A DNA stretch of 64,000 bases from DATAAP01 sp041690495 (GCA_041690495.1 JAWLHE010000007.1:248001-312000); one strand, 5' to 3'. Numbered from the stretch's first letter, positions 26,422 through 35,712 are shown. Notes: generated by a model from the sequence alone, not told the origin. A program made the numbers and translations.

Positions 26422-27027
26422 TCAGCCCCGGGTGATGGGAATGTGGCGCGGCTGCGCCGCGACCCTCGCCAGCCATTTGCGGATCGCCGGAAAGGGATCG
26501 AGCGTGAATCCGCCTTCTGCGGCGACGTGCGTATAGGCGTAGAGCGCGATGTCGGCGATCGAGTAGCGCCCGCCGACGAAGTAGTCATGCTTCGAGAGAT
26601 GGCGCTCCATGACGCCCAGTGCGTCGACGCCGCCCTTCTTCTTCATCGCCAGCATCATCTTGCGCTCCGGCGTTATCTCGATGCCATGGGTCAGCCAGTA
26701 GCGCGACGTCGCGATGTTGGGTTCGTGACTGTACTGCTCGAAGAACATCCACTGCAGCGCCTGCGCCCGGCCGAGACGGTCGACCGGCATGAACGGCGTG
26801 CCCTCGGCGAGATAGAAGATGATCGCATTCGACTCCGGCAGATACGTTCCGTCGTCGAGTTCCAGCGTCGGCACGCGGCCGTTGGGATTCTTGACCAGGA
26901 ATTCCGGCGTGCGGGTTTCCGCCTTGTCGATGTCGAGTTCGATCCGCTCGTAGGAAATTTCGAGATGGTGCAGGAGCAGCCGGCATTTGTAGCCGTTGCC
27001 CGAAGAGAGATTGTCGTAGAGCTTCAC
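26422..27027 (-). CDS. Glutathione S-transferase family protein
   Basis: A 201-residue GST. The N-terminal thioredoxin-like domain (about 1-80) begins MKLYDNLSSGNGYKCRLLL and carries the glutathione-binding NGRVPTLELDDGTYLPESNAI with the conserved cis-Pro and ES pair. The C-terminal all-alpha domain contains HDYFVGGRYSIADIALYAYTH with the N-capping/hydrophobic-staple Asp. The Ser in SSGNGYK may activate the thiol. It is divergent from the ABC transporter operon across a 347-bp gap. Substrate unknown. Confidence 0.88.
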   Translation of the reverse strand: MKLYDNLSSGNGYKCRLLLHHLEISYERIELDIDKAETRTPEFLVKNPNGRVPTLELDDGTYLPESNAIIFYLAEGTPFMPVDRLGRAQALQWMFFEQYSHEPNIATSRYWLTHGIEITPERKMMLAMKKKGGVDALGVMERHLSKHDYFVGGRYSIADIALYAYTHVAAEGGFTLDPFPAIRKWLARVAAQPRHIPITRG

Positions 27028-27100
27028 GGTCTGCGCCCCCTATTTGCCGGAATAGTGCCGGGATGCCGGCTGGCAGACAACCGACACTTCCTTGGACTGT

Positions 27101-27119
27101 GGCTTAGGATTCCTAAGCC
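27101..27119. promoter_or_regulatory. 9-1-9 palindrome between GST and ABC transporter operon
   Basis: ggcttagga and tcctaagcc form a perfect palindrome with a single central T, centred at 27110. It lies 74 bp upstream of the GST start and 256 bp upstream of the transporter operon. A perfect 9-bp half-site on each side with helical-turn spacing is typical of a dimeric repressor or activator site. No T-run follows, so it is not a terminator. The rest of the 347-bp gap (27028-27374) shows no gene; a gggagg ribosome binding site precedes the 27375 start. Confidence 0.45.
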
Positions 27120-27374
27120 TGGGCCGAATGAGCCGCCACCTGCCGCGCGGCGTCGTGCCGACGTCCTCCGAGCGGCCTGCTGGCCAGGCCGTCCGCCGTA
27201 TTTCGGCATGCGGAACTGTCCTGGGTAGTGCCGCTGGGACTGGATCCTCGCCCGGGCGTGAAGAAGGCGCAGAGCGCGCCGCCCGGACTACCTGAAGTCG
27301 ATTGCCGCTTGCCCTTCCGCCCCGGCTCACGCAAAGTAACCGCAAAACAAGATACATACCGGGAGGAACGAAGC

Positions 27375-28682
27375 ATGCAGCCACTATACAGGAGGACTCT
27401 GCTCGTCTCGGCTATCGGTCTGGCCCTGGCGGCGCAGGCGGACGTTTCGCACGCCCAGAAGAAAGACATCGTCGTCGGCGTCATCTACGACTACACGGGC
27501 CCGTTCGCGGCCGGCGGCAGCCAGGCGGCGGCGATCGGAACCAAGATCGCCATCGACCTGATTAATGAAAAGGGCGGCATCGAGGGCCACAAGATCCGCC
27601 CGATCTATTCCGACGCGCAATCCAAGGCCGACGTGGCGATCAACGAAACCACGCGTCTGCTCGACCAGGAAAAGGTCGATCTGATCATGGGCGTGTTCTC
27701 GTCGGCGCATTGCGTGCCGATGGCGCAGAAGGTCGACGCCGCAAGGAAGTTCATGTGGGCGAATGTCTGCGTCGCCTCCTCGGTCTTCAAGGGCAAGAAT
27801 CTCAGCTACGTGTTCCGGCCGCAGGTGCATTCCGACCAGTTCGGGGTCGCCTCGTGCATGTTCGTCGCCGAGAACGCGAAGGCGAAACTCGGCAAGGATG
27901 CGAAGGACGTCCGCGTCGCGATCATCTACGAGGACGGACCGTACGGCGCCGGCGTCGCGGCCGGCAACGAGCAGGGTTGCAAGGAGCAGGGCATGCGGAT
28001 CGCGCTGAAGGAGGGCTACGCGGCGACGGCGCCCGACCTCTCCAGCCTGGTCACGAAGCTCAAGCGCTCCCGGCCCGACGTCATCCTGCACACCGGCTAC
28101 AATCCGGACATCACCCTGTTCCTGCGCCAGTCGCGCGAGCAGGGTCTGAAATGGTCGGCGTTGATCGGCCACGGTGCCGGATATGGCCAGATCGACAAGC
28201 TGCGCGAGACCTTCGGCAAGGATGCCGACTACATCTACAACGTCGATCCGGTCGCGGCACAGCTCCTCGACCCGAAGACCCTGAAGCCCGGCCTCGGCGA
28301 GCTGACCGCGGAAATGGTCAAGCGCTACAAGGCCGAGACCAAGGCGAGCGAGGTGCCGCCGCATACCTCGATGGGCTTCAACCAGAGCTGGATCCTGTTC
28401 ACCGACGTGATCCCGCGTGCGATCAAGAAGTACGGCGGGTTCGATCCGGAGGCGCTGCGCAAGGCTTCGCTCGACACCGACATTCCCGTCGGCGGCACGA
28501 TCCAGGGCTATGGCGTGAAGTTCTTCCCGCCGGGCCACGAGATGTCCGGGCAGAACGAGCGCTCCAGTCCGGTGGTGATGCAGTATATCGGCGGCGAAAC
28601 CAAGATCGCATGGCCGGCCGCGATCAAGACGATCGATCCGGTCATGCCGCTGCCGTCCGGCAATCCGTACGCGCCGCGTTGA
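27375..28682 (+). CDS. ABC transporter substrate-binding protein (branched-chain amino acid type)
   Basis: A 435-residue periplasmic binding protein of the LivJ/LivK type (Peripla_BP_6). A signal peptide (RRTLLVSAIGLALAAQADVSHA) is followed by DIVVGVIYDYTGPFAAGGSQA, IDLINEKGGIEGHKIRPIYSDAQSK and INETTRLLDQEKVDLIMGVFSSA, the usual ligand-pocket loops. gggagga precedes the ATG. It heads an operon encoding two ATPases, two permeases and two enzymes. Ligand specificity is not readable; the downstream aspartate-dehydrogenase-like and ATC-hydrolase-like genes hint at an unusual amino acid or heterocyclic acid. Confidence 0.9.
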   Translation: MQPLYRRTLLVSAIGLALAAQADVSHAQKKDIVVGVIYDYTGPFAAGGSQAAAIGTKIAIDLINEKGGIEGHKIRPIYSDAQSKADVAINETTRLLDQEKVDLIMGVFSSAHCVPMAQKVDAARKFMWANVCVASSVFKGKNLSYVFRPQVHSDQFGVASCMFVAENAKAKLGKDAKDVRVAIIYEDGPYGAGVAAGNEQGCKEQGMRIALKEGYAATAPDLSSLVTKLKRSRPDVILHTGYNPDITLFLRQSREQGLKWSALIGHGAGYGQIDKLRETFGKDADYIYNVDPVAAQLLDPKTLKPGLGELTAEMVKRYKAETKASEVPPHTSMGFNQSWILFTDVIPRAIKKYGGFDPEALRKASLDTDIPVGGTIQGYGVKFFPPGHEMSGQNERSSPVVMQYIGGETKIAWPAAIKTIDPVMPLPSGNPYAPR

Positions 28683-28684
28683 CC

Positions 28685-29486
28685 ATGACAACGGGGGCGG
28701 GCGTCGCCGCGCCCGCCCGTCTTTCACCGATGCTCAACGTTCGCGGACTCACGAAGAGGTTCGGCGGGTTCACCGCGGTCGGCAACGTTTCGTTCGAGGT
28801 CAGGCAGGGCGAAATCCTCGGCCTGATCGGCCCGAACGGCTCGGGCAAAAGCACGACCTTCAACCTCATCGCGGGGGCGCTGCAGCCGACCTCGGGCTCG
28901 ATCGCCTTCGAAGGGCAGGAGATTGCGGGCCTGCCGCCCAACCGGGTCTGCCATCTCGGCGTCGCGCGGACCTTCCAGATTCCGCGACCCTTCCGCAAGC
29001 TGACGATCCGCGAGAATGTCGTCCTGGCCGCCTATTACGGGCATGACGGTCGTATCGACCGGAGCGACGCCGAGGCGCATGCCGACGAGGCGATCGGGCT
29101 TGCCGGGCTTTCCGCCGACCCGGCTGCGCGCGTGGACGGGCTCGGCGCCGCCGGCCTGAAGAAGCTCGAGCTGGCGCGCGCGCTGGCGACCCAGCCGAAG
29201 CTCCTGCTGGCCGACGAGTCGCTCGGCGGGCTCGACGAGACGGAGATGAATCAGGCGGCTGACATGCTGTCGCGCATCCGCGAGGTCAAGGGCATCACCA
29301 TTATCTGGGTCGAGCACATCATGGGCGTGCTGATGCGGGTGGTCGATCGCTGCATCGTGCTCGACCACGGCGAGGTCATCGCCAGCGGCGCACCGGCCGA
29401 GGTTGCGCACGATCCCCGCGTCATCGAGGTCTATCTCGGCACCGACGCTGCAGACGTCCAGCAGCGCATCGCGGCGGGGGCGGCGC

Positions 29487-29494
<8 letters not shown>
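28685..29494 (+). CDS. ABC transporter ATPase, LivG type
   Basis: A 269-residue ATPase. Walker A is IGPNGSGKSTTFN, the Q-loop region VARTFQIPRPF is typical of LivG, and Walker B is KLLLADESLGGLDE. The signature loop is unusual: GLGAAGLKKLELARALA replaces LSxGQ, and Walker B ends DES rather than DEP. Related transporters carry LTLAGRKRLELARAL there, so this is a subfamily variant rather than clear inactivation. The switch His is in WVEHIMGVL. The start is 2 bp after the binding-protein stop. The livF start overlaps its end by 8 bp. Confidence 0.9.
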
Positions 29495-30191
<697 letters not shown>

Positions 30192-30228
30192 GATGTACGG
30201 TTACGCACCTCGTATTCATTCAAGAGTT

Positions 30229-30335
30229 TGTCATCCCGGGCTTGACCCGGGATCCAGTTCCACACCCTCCACACACGCCGCCGTTTTTCGCGGAGAAATC
30301 GCTGCTGGGTCCCCTAATCAAGTCCGGGGACGACA
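30229..30335. repeat. REP-like inverted pair (CCGGG-cTTGAc-CCGGG family)
   Basis: tcatcccgggcttgacccgg (30231-30250) is one unit, and 30302-30335 holds the same unit inverted (aatcaagtccggggacgaca). Together they fold as a long cruciform. The same family recurs at 34816-34903 and 37395-37503, always as a head-to-head pair in an intergenic gap. This looks like a short palindromic repeat of the REP/RPE type, known to be abundant in alphaproteobacterial intergenic DNA. Confidence 0.75.
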
Positions 30336-30400
30336 GTCCTTTGTTAGTAAGGCCGCACGGGTTCTTGCCGACGGGCTGATGAATCGGCGCTTCGGGCCTC

Positions 30401-30489
30401 GCCCTTCGACAAGCTCGGGACGAGACTCATGGATGGGTTGGTCACAATCCCTCCATAGTCCCCTCATCCTGAGCCCGTCGAAGGGTGAG
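30401..30489. repeat. Second palindromic repeat family (CCTTCGAC-GCTC)
   Basis: gcccttcgacaagctcggga (30401-30420) is mirrored by gagcccgtcgaagggtgag (30471-30489), forming a long imperfect inverted repeat. Elements with cttcgacaagctc and catcctgag are common in alphaproteobacterial intergenic regions. It shares the livF-livH gap (30192-30518) with the REP-like pair just upstream, and together they fill nearly all of that gap. No gene or promoter is seen there. Confidence 0.7.
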
Positions 30490-30518
30490 GGGGCGAAGCG
30501 CACCGCCGGGCCCTGCGA

Positions 30519-31391
30519 ATGACCGACATCTTCGACATCTTCCTGCTCGAGACGGTGCTCAACGGGCTGCTGCTCGGCGGCGTGCTGGCGCTGCTGGCGC
30601 TCGGGCTGAACCTCGTCTTCGGCGTCATCGACGTGGTGTGGATCTGTTACGCCGAGCTGATCATGGTCGGCATGTATGCCGTCTATTTCCTGTACTCCGT
30701 CTATGGCGTCCCGCTGCCGCTTGCCGGCCTCGCCGCGATCGCGCTTGTCGCGTGCGGCGGGATGATCCTGCACTATGTCGTCATCCGCCCGGTGCTCGCC
30801 GCCGAGCCGATCAACCAGCTGCTGGTCACCGGCGGCGTGCTGTTCTTCCTGCAGGCGGCGGCGACGCTCGTCTTCGGCGTGGAGTTCCGCAATCTCGGCC
30901 TGCGGCTGCCGATCGTCGAGATCCACGAGATGTATTTTAGCTTCGCGCGCATCCTCGCCTTCGTCGCGGCCCTCGGCGGCATGGTCGCGCTCTACCTGTT
31001 CCTGACGCGCACCTTCATCGGCACGGCGATCCGCGCCATCAGTCAGGACCGCGCCATCATGCCGCTGATGGGCGTCAACCCGAACCGCATCTACATGGTG
31101 ACGAGCGCCATCGGCGGCGCGCTCGCCGGTCTGGGCGCCTGCCTTCTGGTGCTGCAGTACGACGTCCACCCCGCGATCGGCCTGACATTCGGCCCGATCA
31201 CCTTCCTGATCTGCGTTCTCGGCGGGCTCGGCAACATGATCGGTGGTTTCGTCGCCGCATTCATCTTCGCCCAGTTCATCTCGGTCGGCGGCTTCTTCTT
31301 CCATCTCGAATGGGGCTACGCCATCGCCTTCCTGTTCTTCATCGTCATGATGTTCTGGAAGCCGCGCGGCCTGTTCACCCGGTCGGATTGA
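30519..31391 (+). CDS. ABC transporter permease, LivH type
   Basis: A 290-residue inner-membrane permease with about eight hydrophobic segments. LNGLLLGGVLALLALGLNLVFG at the N-terminus and ISQDRAIMPLMGVNPNRIY, the cytoplasmic coupling loop that contacts the ATPase, are LivH hallmarks. GPITFLICVLGGLGNMIGGFV follows. It is separated from livF by a 327-bp repeat-filled gap, so expression might be uneven, but the gene order SBP-livG-livF-livH-livM argues for one transport system. Confidence 0.9.
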   Translation: MTDIFDIFLLETVLNGLLLGGVLALLALGLNLVFGVIDVVWICYAELIMVGMYAVYFLYSVYGVPLPLAGLAAIALVACGGMILHYVVIRPVLAAEPINQLLVTGGVLFFLQAAATLVFGVEFRNLGLRLPIVEIHEMYFSFARILAFVAALGGMVALYLFLTRTFIGTAIRAISQDRAIMPLMGVNPNRIYMVTSAIGGALAGLGACLLVLQYDVHPAIGLTFGPITFLICVLGGLGNMIGGFVAAFIFAQFISVGGFFFHLEWGYAIAFLFFIVMMFWKPRGLFTRSD

Positions 31392-31398
31392 GGGTCCC

Positions 31399-32379
31399 AT
31401 GGCGTACTGGCAGTCGATCGGTCTGGCGGCGCTGGCGGTCCTGCCGTTTCTCGGCCTCGGCGACTATCCGCTCCATCTCTGCATCCTCGTGCTGCTGTGG
31501 GCCTACATCTACACGTCATGGTCGATCATGGGCCGCTTCGGTCTGGTCAGCCTCGGCCACGGCGCCTTCACCGGCATCGGCGCCTACGGCACGACCCTGC
31601 TGTGGAACCAGCTCGGCCTGACGCCGTGGCTCGGCATCCCGGCCGCAGTGGCGCTCGCCGTTGCGGTTGCCTTCGTGATCGGGTGGCCGTGCTTCCGCTT
31701 CCGCATCGTCGGCCATTATTTCGCGCTGACGACGCTTGCGCTCAGCGAGGTCGTGCGCCTGATCATCATCGCGCTGCGCGACCACACCGGCGGCTCGCTC
31801 GGCCTGACGCCGCGGTCCGCGCTGACCGAAGGGCCGGTCGCGCTCGCGGCGCTCCAGTTCGCGAACAAGACCGTCTGGTACTACATCGTGCTCGTGCTTT
31901 GGGTGGCCGGCCTGGTCGTTTGGCGCCGGGTCGACCGCTCGATGGCGCGCTACGCGCTGCAGGCGATCAGCGAGGAGGAGGGCGCCGCGGCCTCGGTCGG
32001 CATCGACGTCACCTGGACCAAGCTCAGGGTGGCGATGATCAGCGCCGGGCTCAGCGCCGTCGGCGGCGCGTTCTACGGCCAATACCAGCTTTACATCAAT
32101 CCGGAGACGGTGTCGGGGATCGGTGTTTCGCTGCAGATCGTCTTCGCGGCGATCGCCGGCGGCATGTTCGTCCAGCTCGGGCCGACGGTGGGCGCGGTGT
32201 TCACCCTGCTGCTGACCGAGGCGCTGCGCGTGGCGATCGGCCACGACGTGCACGGACTGGACACGACCATCTACGGGCTGATGCTGGTCGTGTTCATCAT
32301 TTTCATGCCGCGCGGCATCCTGGGCACCGCGATCGAGCTGTGGCAGCGACGGCACGCGGCGGAGCGCCGCACGGTATGA
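31399..32379 (+). CDS. ABC transporter permease, LivM type
   Basis: A 326-residue permease with eight or nine membrane segments. The region SWSIMGRFGLVSLGHGAFTGIGAYG is the LivM signature, and LQAISEEEGAAASVGIDVTWTK is the coupling loop toward the ATPase. The gene begins 7 bp after livH and its stop overlaps the aspartate-dehydrogenase-like gene by 4 bp, tying that enzyme to the transporter operon. Confidence 0.9.
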   Translation: MAYWQSIGLAALAVLPFLGLGDYPLHLCILVLLWAYIYTSWSIMGRFGLVSLGHGAFTGIGAYGTTLLWNQLGLTPWLGIPAAVALAVAVAFVIGWPCFRFRIVGHYFALTTLALSEVVRLIIIALRDHTGGSLGLTPRSALTEGPVALAALQFANKTVWYYIVLVLWVAGLVVWRRVDRSMARYALQAISEEEGAAASVGIDVTWTKLRVAMISAGLSAVGGAFYGQYQLYINPETVSGIGVSLQIVFAAIAGGMFVQLGPTVGAVFTLLLTEALRVAIGHDVHGLDTTIYGLMLVVFIIFMPRGILGTAIELWQRRHAAERRTV

Positions 32380-33176
32380 AGCGCTACCGGATCGGCCTGA
32401 TCGGCTTCGGCGCGATCGGGCGGGACGCCGTCGTCCTGATCGAGCGGAACTTAGGTACGTCCGTTGATGTACCGATCGTACTCGCACGCAGGTCACGCCC
32501 CGGCAGCAAGCCGGCGGTGACGGATGATCCATCGGCCTTCTTCGCGGCGGGCCTCAATGCCGTCATTGAAGGCGCCGGACATGAGGCGCTGCAGGCCCAT
32601 GGCCGAAAAGCTCTGGAGTCCGGCGCGCATCTCGTCGTGACATCGACCGGTGCCTTTGCCGCCGACCCGGGTCTGCTCGCAGACCTGTCGGATGCGGCGC
32701 GGCAAAGCGGCCGCAAGCTGCTTCTCGCCTCGGCCGGGATTGGCGCCGTGGACATCCTCGCTGGCGCCGCGGAGGGTGGGCTCGACAGCGTGCGCATGAC
32801 CGTACGCAAGGACCCGAGCGCGTGGCGCGGCACCATTGCCGATGAAAAGTTCGACCTCGAGCGGCTGAACGTCCCGACCGTGATCTTCGACGGCAGCGCG
32901 CGTGAAGGGGCGGCCCTCTATCCGAGGAACGTCAACATCTCGGCGACGGTGGCGCTGGCCGGCATCGGGCTCGACCGGACACGGCTGGTCATTGTGGCCG
33001 ATCCGACGATCACGACTCATGTCGTAGAGGTGGAGGCGGAAGGCGCGTTCGGCCGCTTCAGCTTCCGTGAAGACGTGGCGGTCAGCGACAGCAATGCCAA
33101 GACCGGCAGGCTGGTTGCGATGGCGGTGGTCAAGACCATCCGCCATCTCGCGAGCCCGGTCGTCATCGGTGCCTAG
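32376..33176 (+). CDS. L-aspartate dehydrogenase-like protein
   Basis: A 266-residue NAD(P)-binding protein of the aspartate dehydrogenase (NadX) family. The nucleotide motif is IGLIGFGAIGRDAV, and the family hallmark is YPRNVNISATVALAGIGLDRT followed by THVVEVEAEGAFGRF. Characterised members oxidise aspartate to iminoaspartate or reduce oxaloacetate with ammonia. It overlaps livM by 4 bp and precedes an ATC-hydrolase-like gene. No nadA or nadC is adjacent, so a role in catabolism of the transported compound is more likely than NAD synthesis. Confidence 0.85.
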   Translation: MKRYRIGLIGFGAIGRDAVVLIERNLGTSVDVPIVLARRSRPGSKPAVTDDPSAFFAAGLNAVIEGAGHEALQAHGRKALESGAHLVVTSTGAFAADPGLLADLSDAARQSGRKLLLASAGIGAVDILAGAAEGGLDSVRMTVRKDPSAWRGTIADEKFDLERLNVPTVIFDGSAREGAALYPRNVNISATVALAGIGLDRTRLVIVADPTITTHVVEVEAEGAFGRFSFREDVAVSDSNAKTGRLVAMAVVKTIRHLASPVVIGA

Positions 33177-33185
33177 GAGGGCGAC

Positions 33186-33665
33186 ATGGACAGGGACGGG
33201 ATCGCAGCACTCGACGCCTCGATCAGGACCCGGGCGCTGTTCTACAAGGCCGTATTAGACGAACTGCGCGCCGAGCTGGGTGAGACGAAGGCGACGGAAA
33301 TTCTGCGCCGCGCGATCTATAGGCGCGGCCTGGAGGTCGGCAAACCGTTCGCACGCTTCGCGCCGGACGATTTCGAGGGGCTGAAGCGAGCCTTCCTCGC
33401 CTTCGTGCCGGGCGGCGACGCCGTGTTCGCGCCAACGGTCGAGCGCTGCGACGGCGACGGATTGCAGCTCCGTCTCGGCCGCTGCCCCTTGCGCGACGCG
33501 TGGCGGGAGATGGGGCTTCCCGCGCCGGAGGTCGAGCGGCTCTGTCACATCGCCGGGGCCGTGGACGAGGGCACCTTCGCCGCCGCCGGCTTCGCGATCC
33601 AGAACAAGACGTGGAAGGAGGGGCAGCCCGGTTGCTGCCATCTGACCATCACGCGCCGCACCTGA
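33186..33665 (+). CDS. Probable L-2-amino-thiazoline-4-carboxylate hydrolase family protein
   Basis: A 159-residue soluble protein with an N-terminal helical part (ILRRAIYRRGLEVGKPFARF) and a C-terminal region rich in conserved Cys. RCPLRDAWREMGLPAPEVERLCHIA and KTWKEGQPGCCHLTI match the pattern of the ATC_hydrolase family as I remember it. In pseudomonads that enzyme opens 2-aminothiazoline-4-carboxylate toward cysteine. The assignment is by motif pattern only. aggagg lies before the ATG. It closes the transporter operon. Confidence 0.6.
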   Translation: MDRDGIAALDASIRTRALFYKAVLDELRAELGETKATEILRRAIYRRGLEVGKPFARFAPDDFEGLKRAFLAFVPGGDAVFAPTVERCDGDGLQLRLGRCPLRDAWREMGLPAPEVERLCHIAGAVDEGTFAAAGFAIQNKTWKEGQPGCCHLTITRRT

Positions 33666-33681
33666 GCCGTCGCGCGCCGAG

Positions 33682-33710
33682 TTGACAGGAACGCGGACGC
33701 GCCCGATAGT
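33682..33710 (+). promoter_or_regulatory. Sigma70-type promoter for candidate small RNA
   Basis: A perfect -35 box ttgaca (33682-33687) is followed after exactly 17 bases by gatagt (33705-33710), four of six matches to the -10 consensus. The predicted start of transcription is around 33717, the A of a downstream ATG. It lies just after the ATC-hydrolase-like gene and reads toward the terminator at 33810. Confidence 0.6.
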
Positions 33711-33716
33711 TCCGAT

Positions 33717-33838
33717 ATGGCCGCCACGCACAGCAAGCTCAAGTCCAAAAAGCCCCGCACCGGGGTGGATCTTCGCTTGCGCTGACGCGCCGTACTCAGG
33801 AGATCAATCAACCCCGCCGGACAGGACGGGGTTTTTTT
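33717..33838 (+). ncRNA. Candidate small RNA or attenuator leader with leaderless 22-codon ORF
   Basis: From the predicted transcription start, about 122 nt lead to a rho-independent terminator. The RNA would open directly on ATG and encode a basic 22-residue peptide (MAATHSKLKSKKPRTGVDLR plus two residues, stop at 33783-33785), followed by a ccccg-cac-cgggg hairpin position (33753-33765) within the ORF. The terminator lies 44 bp before the DapA-family gene. This could be an independent sRNA, a small protein gene or an attenuator for the next gene. Confidence 0.45.
33810..33838 (+). terminator. Rho-independent terminator
   Basis: aaccccg (33810-33816) pairs with cggggtt (33827-33833), and the stem runs into seven T residues (33832-33838). 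It is a textbook rightward terminator sitting between the transporter operon and the DapA-family gene. Confidence 0.85.
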
Positions 33839-33882
33839 GTGTCTACCCGCTTCCGCCGGCCTCAACGCAGGAGAAGCGGAAT

Positions 33883-34797
33883 ATGAGTGCAAGCGAACCG
33901 AGTCTGGCCGGAGTCTGGCTGCCGCTCGTAACACCATTCAGGGACGGCAATCTCGACGAGGCGTCGCTACGGCGTCTCGTCAGCCATTACGCGGCCGGGC
34001 CCGTCTATGGCCTGATCCTCGCCGCGACCACCGGTGAAGGCCTCACGCTCGACGACGCAGAGACGGAACGGCTGGTCCGTGTCGTCCGCGAGGAAAGCGG
34101 CGATGGCGTCCCGATCTATCTCGGCCTGTCCGGCAGCGACACACGCAAGCTGCTCAAGGCGCTCGATCGGACCGAGCCTTGGCCGGTGAACGGCTATCTC
34201 ATCGCCTGTCCGTACTACACCCGGCCGTCGCAAGCAGGCCTCTACGGCCATTTCGAGGCGCTGGCCGGTCATACGCCCAGACCCATCCTCGTCTACAACA
34301 TCCCCTATCGCACCGGCGTGAACCTCGCTAACGAAACGATGCTGCGGCTCGCCGAACTGCCCAACATCGTCGGCGTCAAGGACTGCTGCGCCGACGCAGC
34401 ACAGTCTTTCGACCTGCTGCGCGCGAGGCCGTCCGGCTTCTCGGTCCTGACCGGCGAGGACGCGCAGTTTTACACAGCGCTGACGCAGGGTGCAGACGGC
34501 GGCATCCTCGCCGCCGCGCATGTCGAGACCGGAAAGTTCGTCGCCGTGCGCAGGATGCTGCTGGAGGGCGACGTCGCGGCGGCGCTGGCCGCATGGCGCG
34601 AGCTGGTCGATCTCGCGCGGCTGCTGTTCGCGGAGCCGAGCCCGGCGCCGATCAAGCATTGGCTGTGGCGGGCGGGATTGATCGACAGCCCGGAGGTCCG
34701 GCTGCCGATGACGGGCGTCAGCGATGCGCTGGGAGTGCGGATCGACGCCGAGATGGCCCGGCGCGCGATTGGCTCGGTCCGCGCGTCTGCTGCGTGA
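33883..34797 (+). CDS. Dihydrodipicolinate synthase family (DapA-like) aldolase/lyase
   Basis: A 304-residue class I aldolase of the DapA/N-acetylneuraminate lyase superfamily. The Schiff-base Lys166 is in IVGVKDCCAD, the catalytic Tyr138 in LVYNIPYRTG and the TTGE turn in LAATTGEGLTL (residues 48-56). The start at 33883 has aggaga 8 bases upstream. The region downstream of the TTGE motif is divergent from classic lysine-pathway DapA, and the gene stands outside any lysine operon. It could therefore be DapA or a related 2-oxoacid lyase. A terminator just upstream suggests independent or attenuated expression. Confidence 0.85.
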   Translation: MSASEPSLAGVWLPLVTPFRDGNLDEASLRRLVSHYAAGPVYGLILAATTGEGLTLDDAETERLVRVVREESGDGVPIYLGLSGSDTRKLLKALDRTEPWPVNGYLIACPYYTRPSQAGLYGHFEALAGHTPRPILVYNIPYRTGVNLANETMLRLAELPNIVGVKDCCADAAQSFDLLRARPSGFSVLTGEDAQFYTALTQGADGGILAAAHVETGKFVAVRRMLLEGDVAAALAAWRELVDLARLLFAEPSPAPIKHWLWRAGLIDSPEVRLPMTGVSDALGVRIDAEMARRAIGSVRASAA

Positions 34798-34815
34798 TCA
34801 CATCAACATGGAGAC

Positions 34816-34903
34816 TGTCATGCCCGGACTTGATCCGGGCATCCAGCGTCGCAGGCGTTACCGACGGAACTGCTGGATCGCCGGGTCAAGCCCGGCGATG
34901 ACA
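34816..34903. repeat. REP-like inverted pair
   Basis: tgcccggacttgatccgggc (34821-34840) and, 32 bases on, its near-perfect inverse (34872-34903, core ccgggtcaagcccgg) form a head-to-head pair. It fills the gap between the DapA-family gene and the convergent DsbA-family gene, and it could also end transcription from both sides. Confidence 0.78.
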
Positions 34904-34926
34904 ATGGAGAAAGGCGAGCACTGACC

Positions 34927-35583
34927 CTAAACGATATCGACGCTGGCCTCGGTGCTGGCCGCTTCCTTCTTCGCGAGCTCGAACACCTCGAGGAAAGCCT
35001 CGGGCGGCTGTGCGCCGGACAGGGCGTACTTGCGGTCGATGATGAAGCAGGGCACGCCCTGGATCCCGATCTGGCGTGCGAACTGGTCCTCGGCCTTGAT
35101 GGCCGCAAGGTCCTCGTCGCTCTCGAGATAGGCGCGCACGCGGTCCGAGTCGAGGCCCGCGGACGTCGCCAAATCCGTCAGAGTGCCGATCCGGCCGATA
35201 TCCGCGCCCTCCGTGAAATAGCCATGGAACAGCGCCTCGACGACCTCGTCCTGGCGCTCCTCGCGCCGCGCGAACGCGATCAGGCGGTGCGCGGCGAGGG
35301 TGTTCGGCGTGCGCCCGATGCGCTCGAACGCGAACGAAATCCCTTCCTCGCGCCCGGCTTCCTTCACCGCCTGGTACATGTCGCCGCCGGCGCGGTCGCC
35401 GAATTTGCGGCGCAGGTAGTCCTGGCGGTCCATGCCCTCGACCGGCATGTCCGGGTTGAGCTGGAACGGCCGCCAGCCGACCTGCAGCGCCGGCTGCGGC
35501 GCCATCGCCAGCGCCCGCTCGAGGCGGCGTTTGCCGATATAGCACCAGGGGCAGATCGCGTCGGAGACGATATCGATGATCAT
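34927..35583 (-). CDS. DsbA-family oxidoreductase (FrnE-like)
   Basis: A 218-residue thioredoxin-fold protein. The N-terminus MIIDIVSDAICPWCYIGKRR carries a CPWC active site, and the helical insert matches the FrnE/2-hydroxychromene-2-carboxylate isomerase branch. The cis-Pro loop is in GIQGVPCFIIDRKYALSGAQ. No signal peptide is present at the chosen start, so a cytosolic disulfide or isomerase function is likely. An upstream in-frame ATG (35649) exists but lacks family support. It is divergent from the acyl-CoA synthetase. Confidence 0.85.
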   Translation of the reverse strand: MIIDIVSDAICPWCYIGKRRLERALAMAPQPALQVGWRPFQLNPDMPVEGMDRQDYLRRKFGDRAGGDMYQAVKEAGREEGISFAFERIGRTPNTLAAHRLIAFARREERQDEVVEALFHGYFTEGADIGRIGTLTDLATSAGLDSDRVRAYLESDEDLAAIKAEDQFARQIGIQGVPCFIIDRKYALSGAQPPEAFLEVFELAKKEAASTEASVDIV

Positions 35584-35712
35584 CGACGGAGCATAGGAGC
35601 GTCCCTCGCGCTCCGCAACTTGGGGCGTCCGGAGGATTTCCGGAAACATGTTGACCCGGATGCGCCGGGGAGGCGAATAATCAGCGGAAATTAAGGGTTT
35701 GGGAGGAACAGA

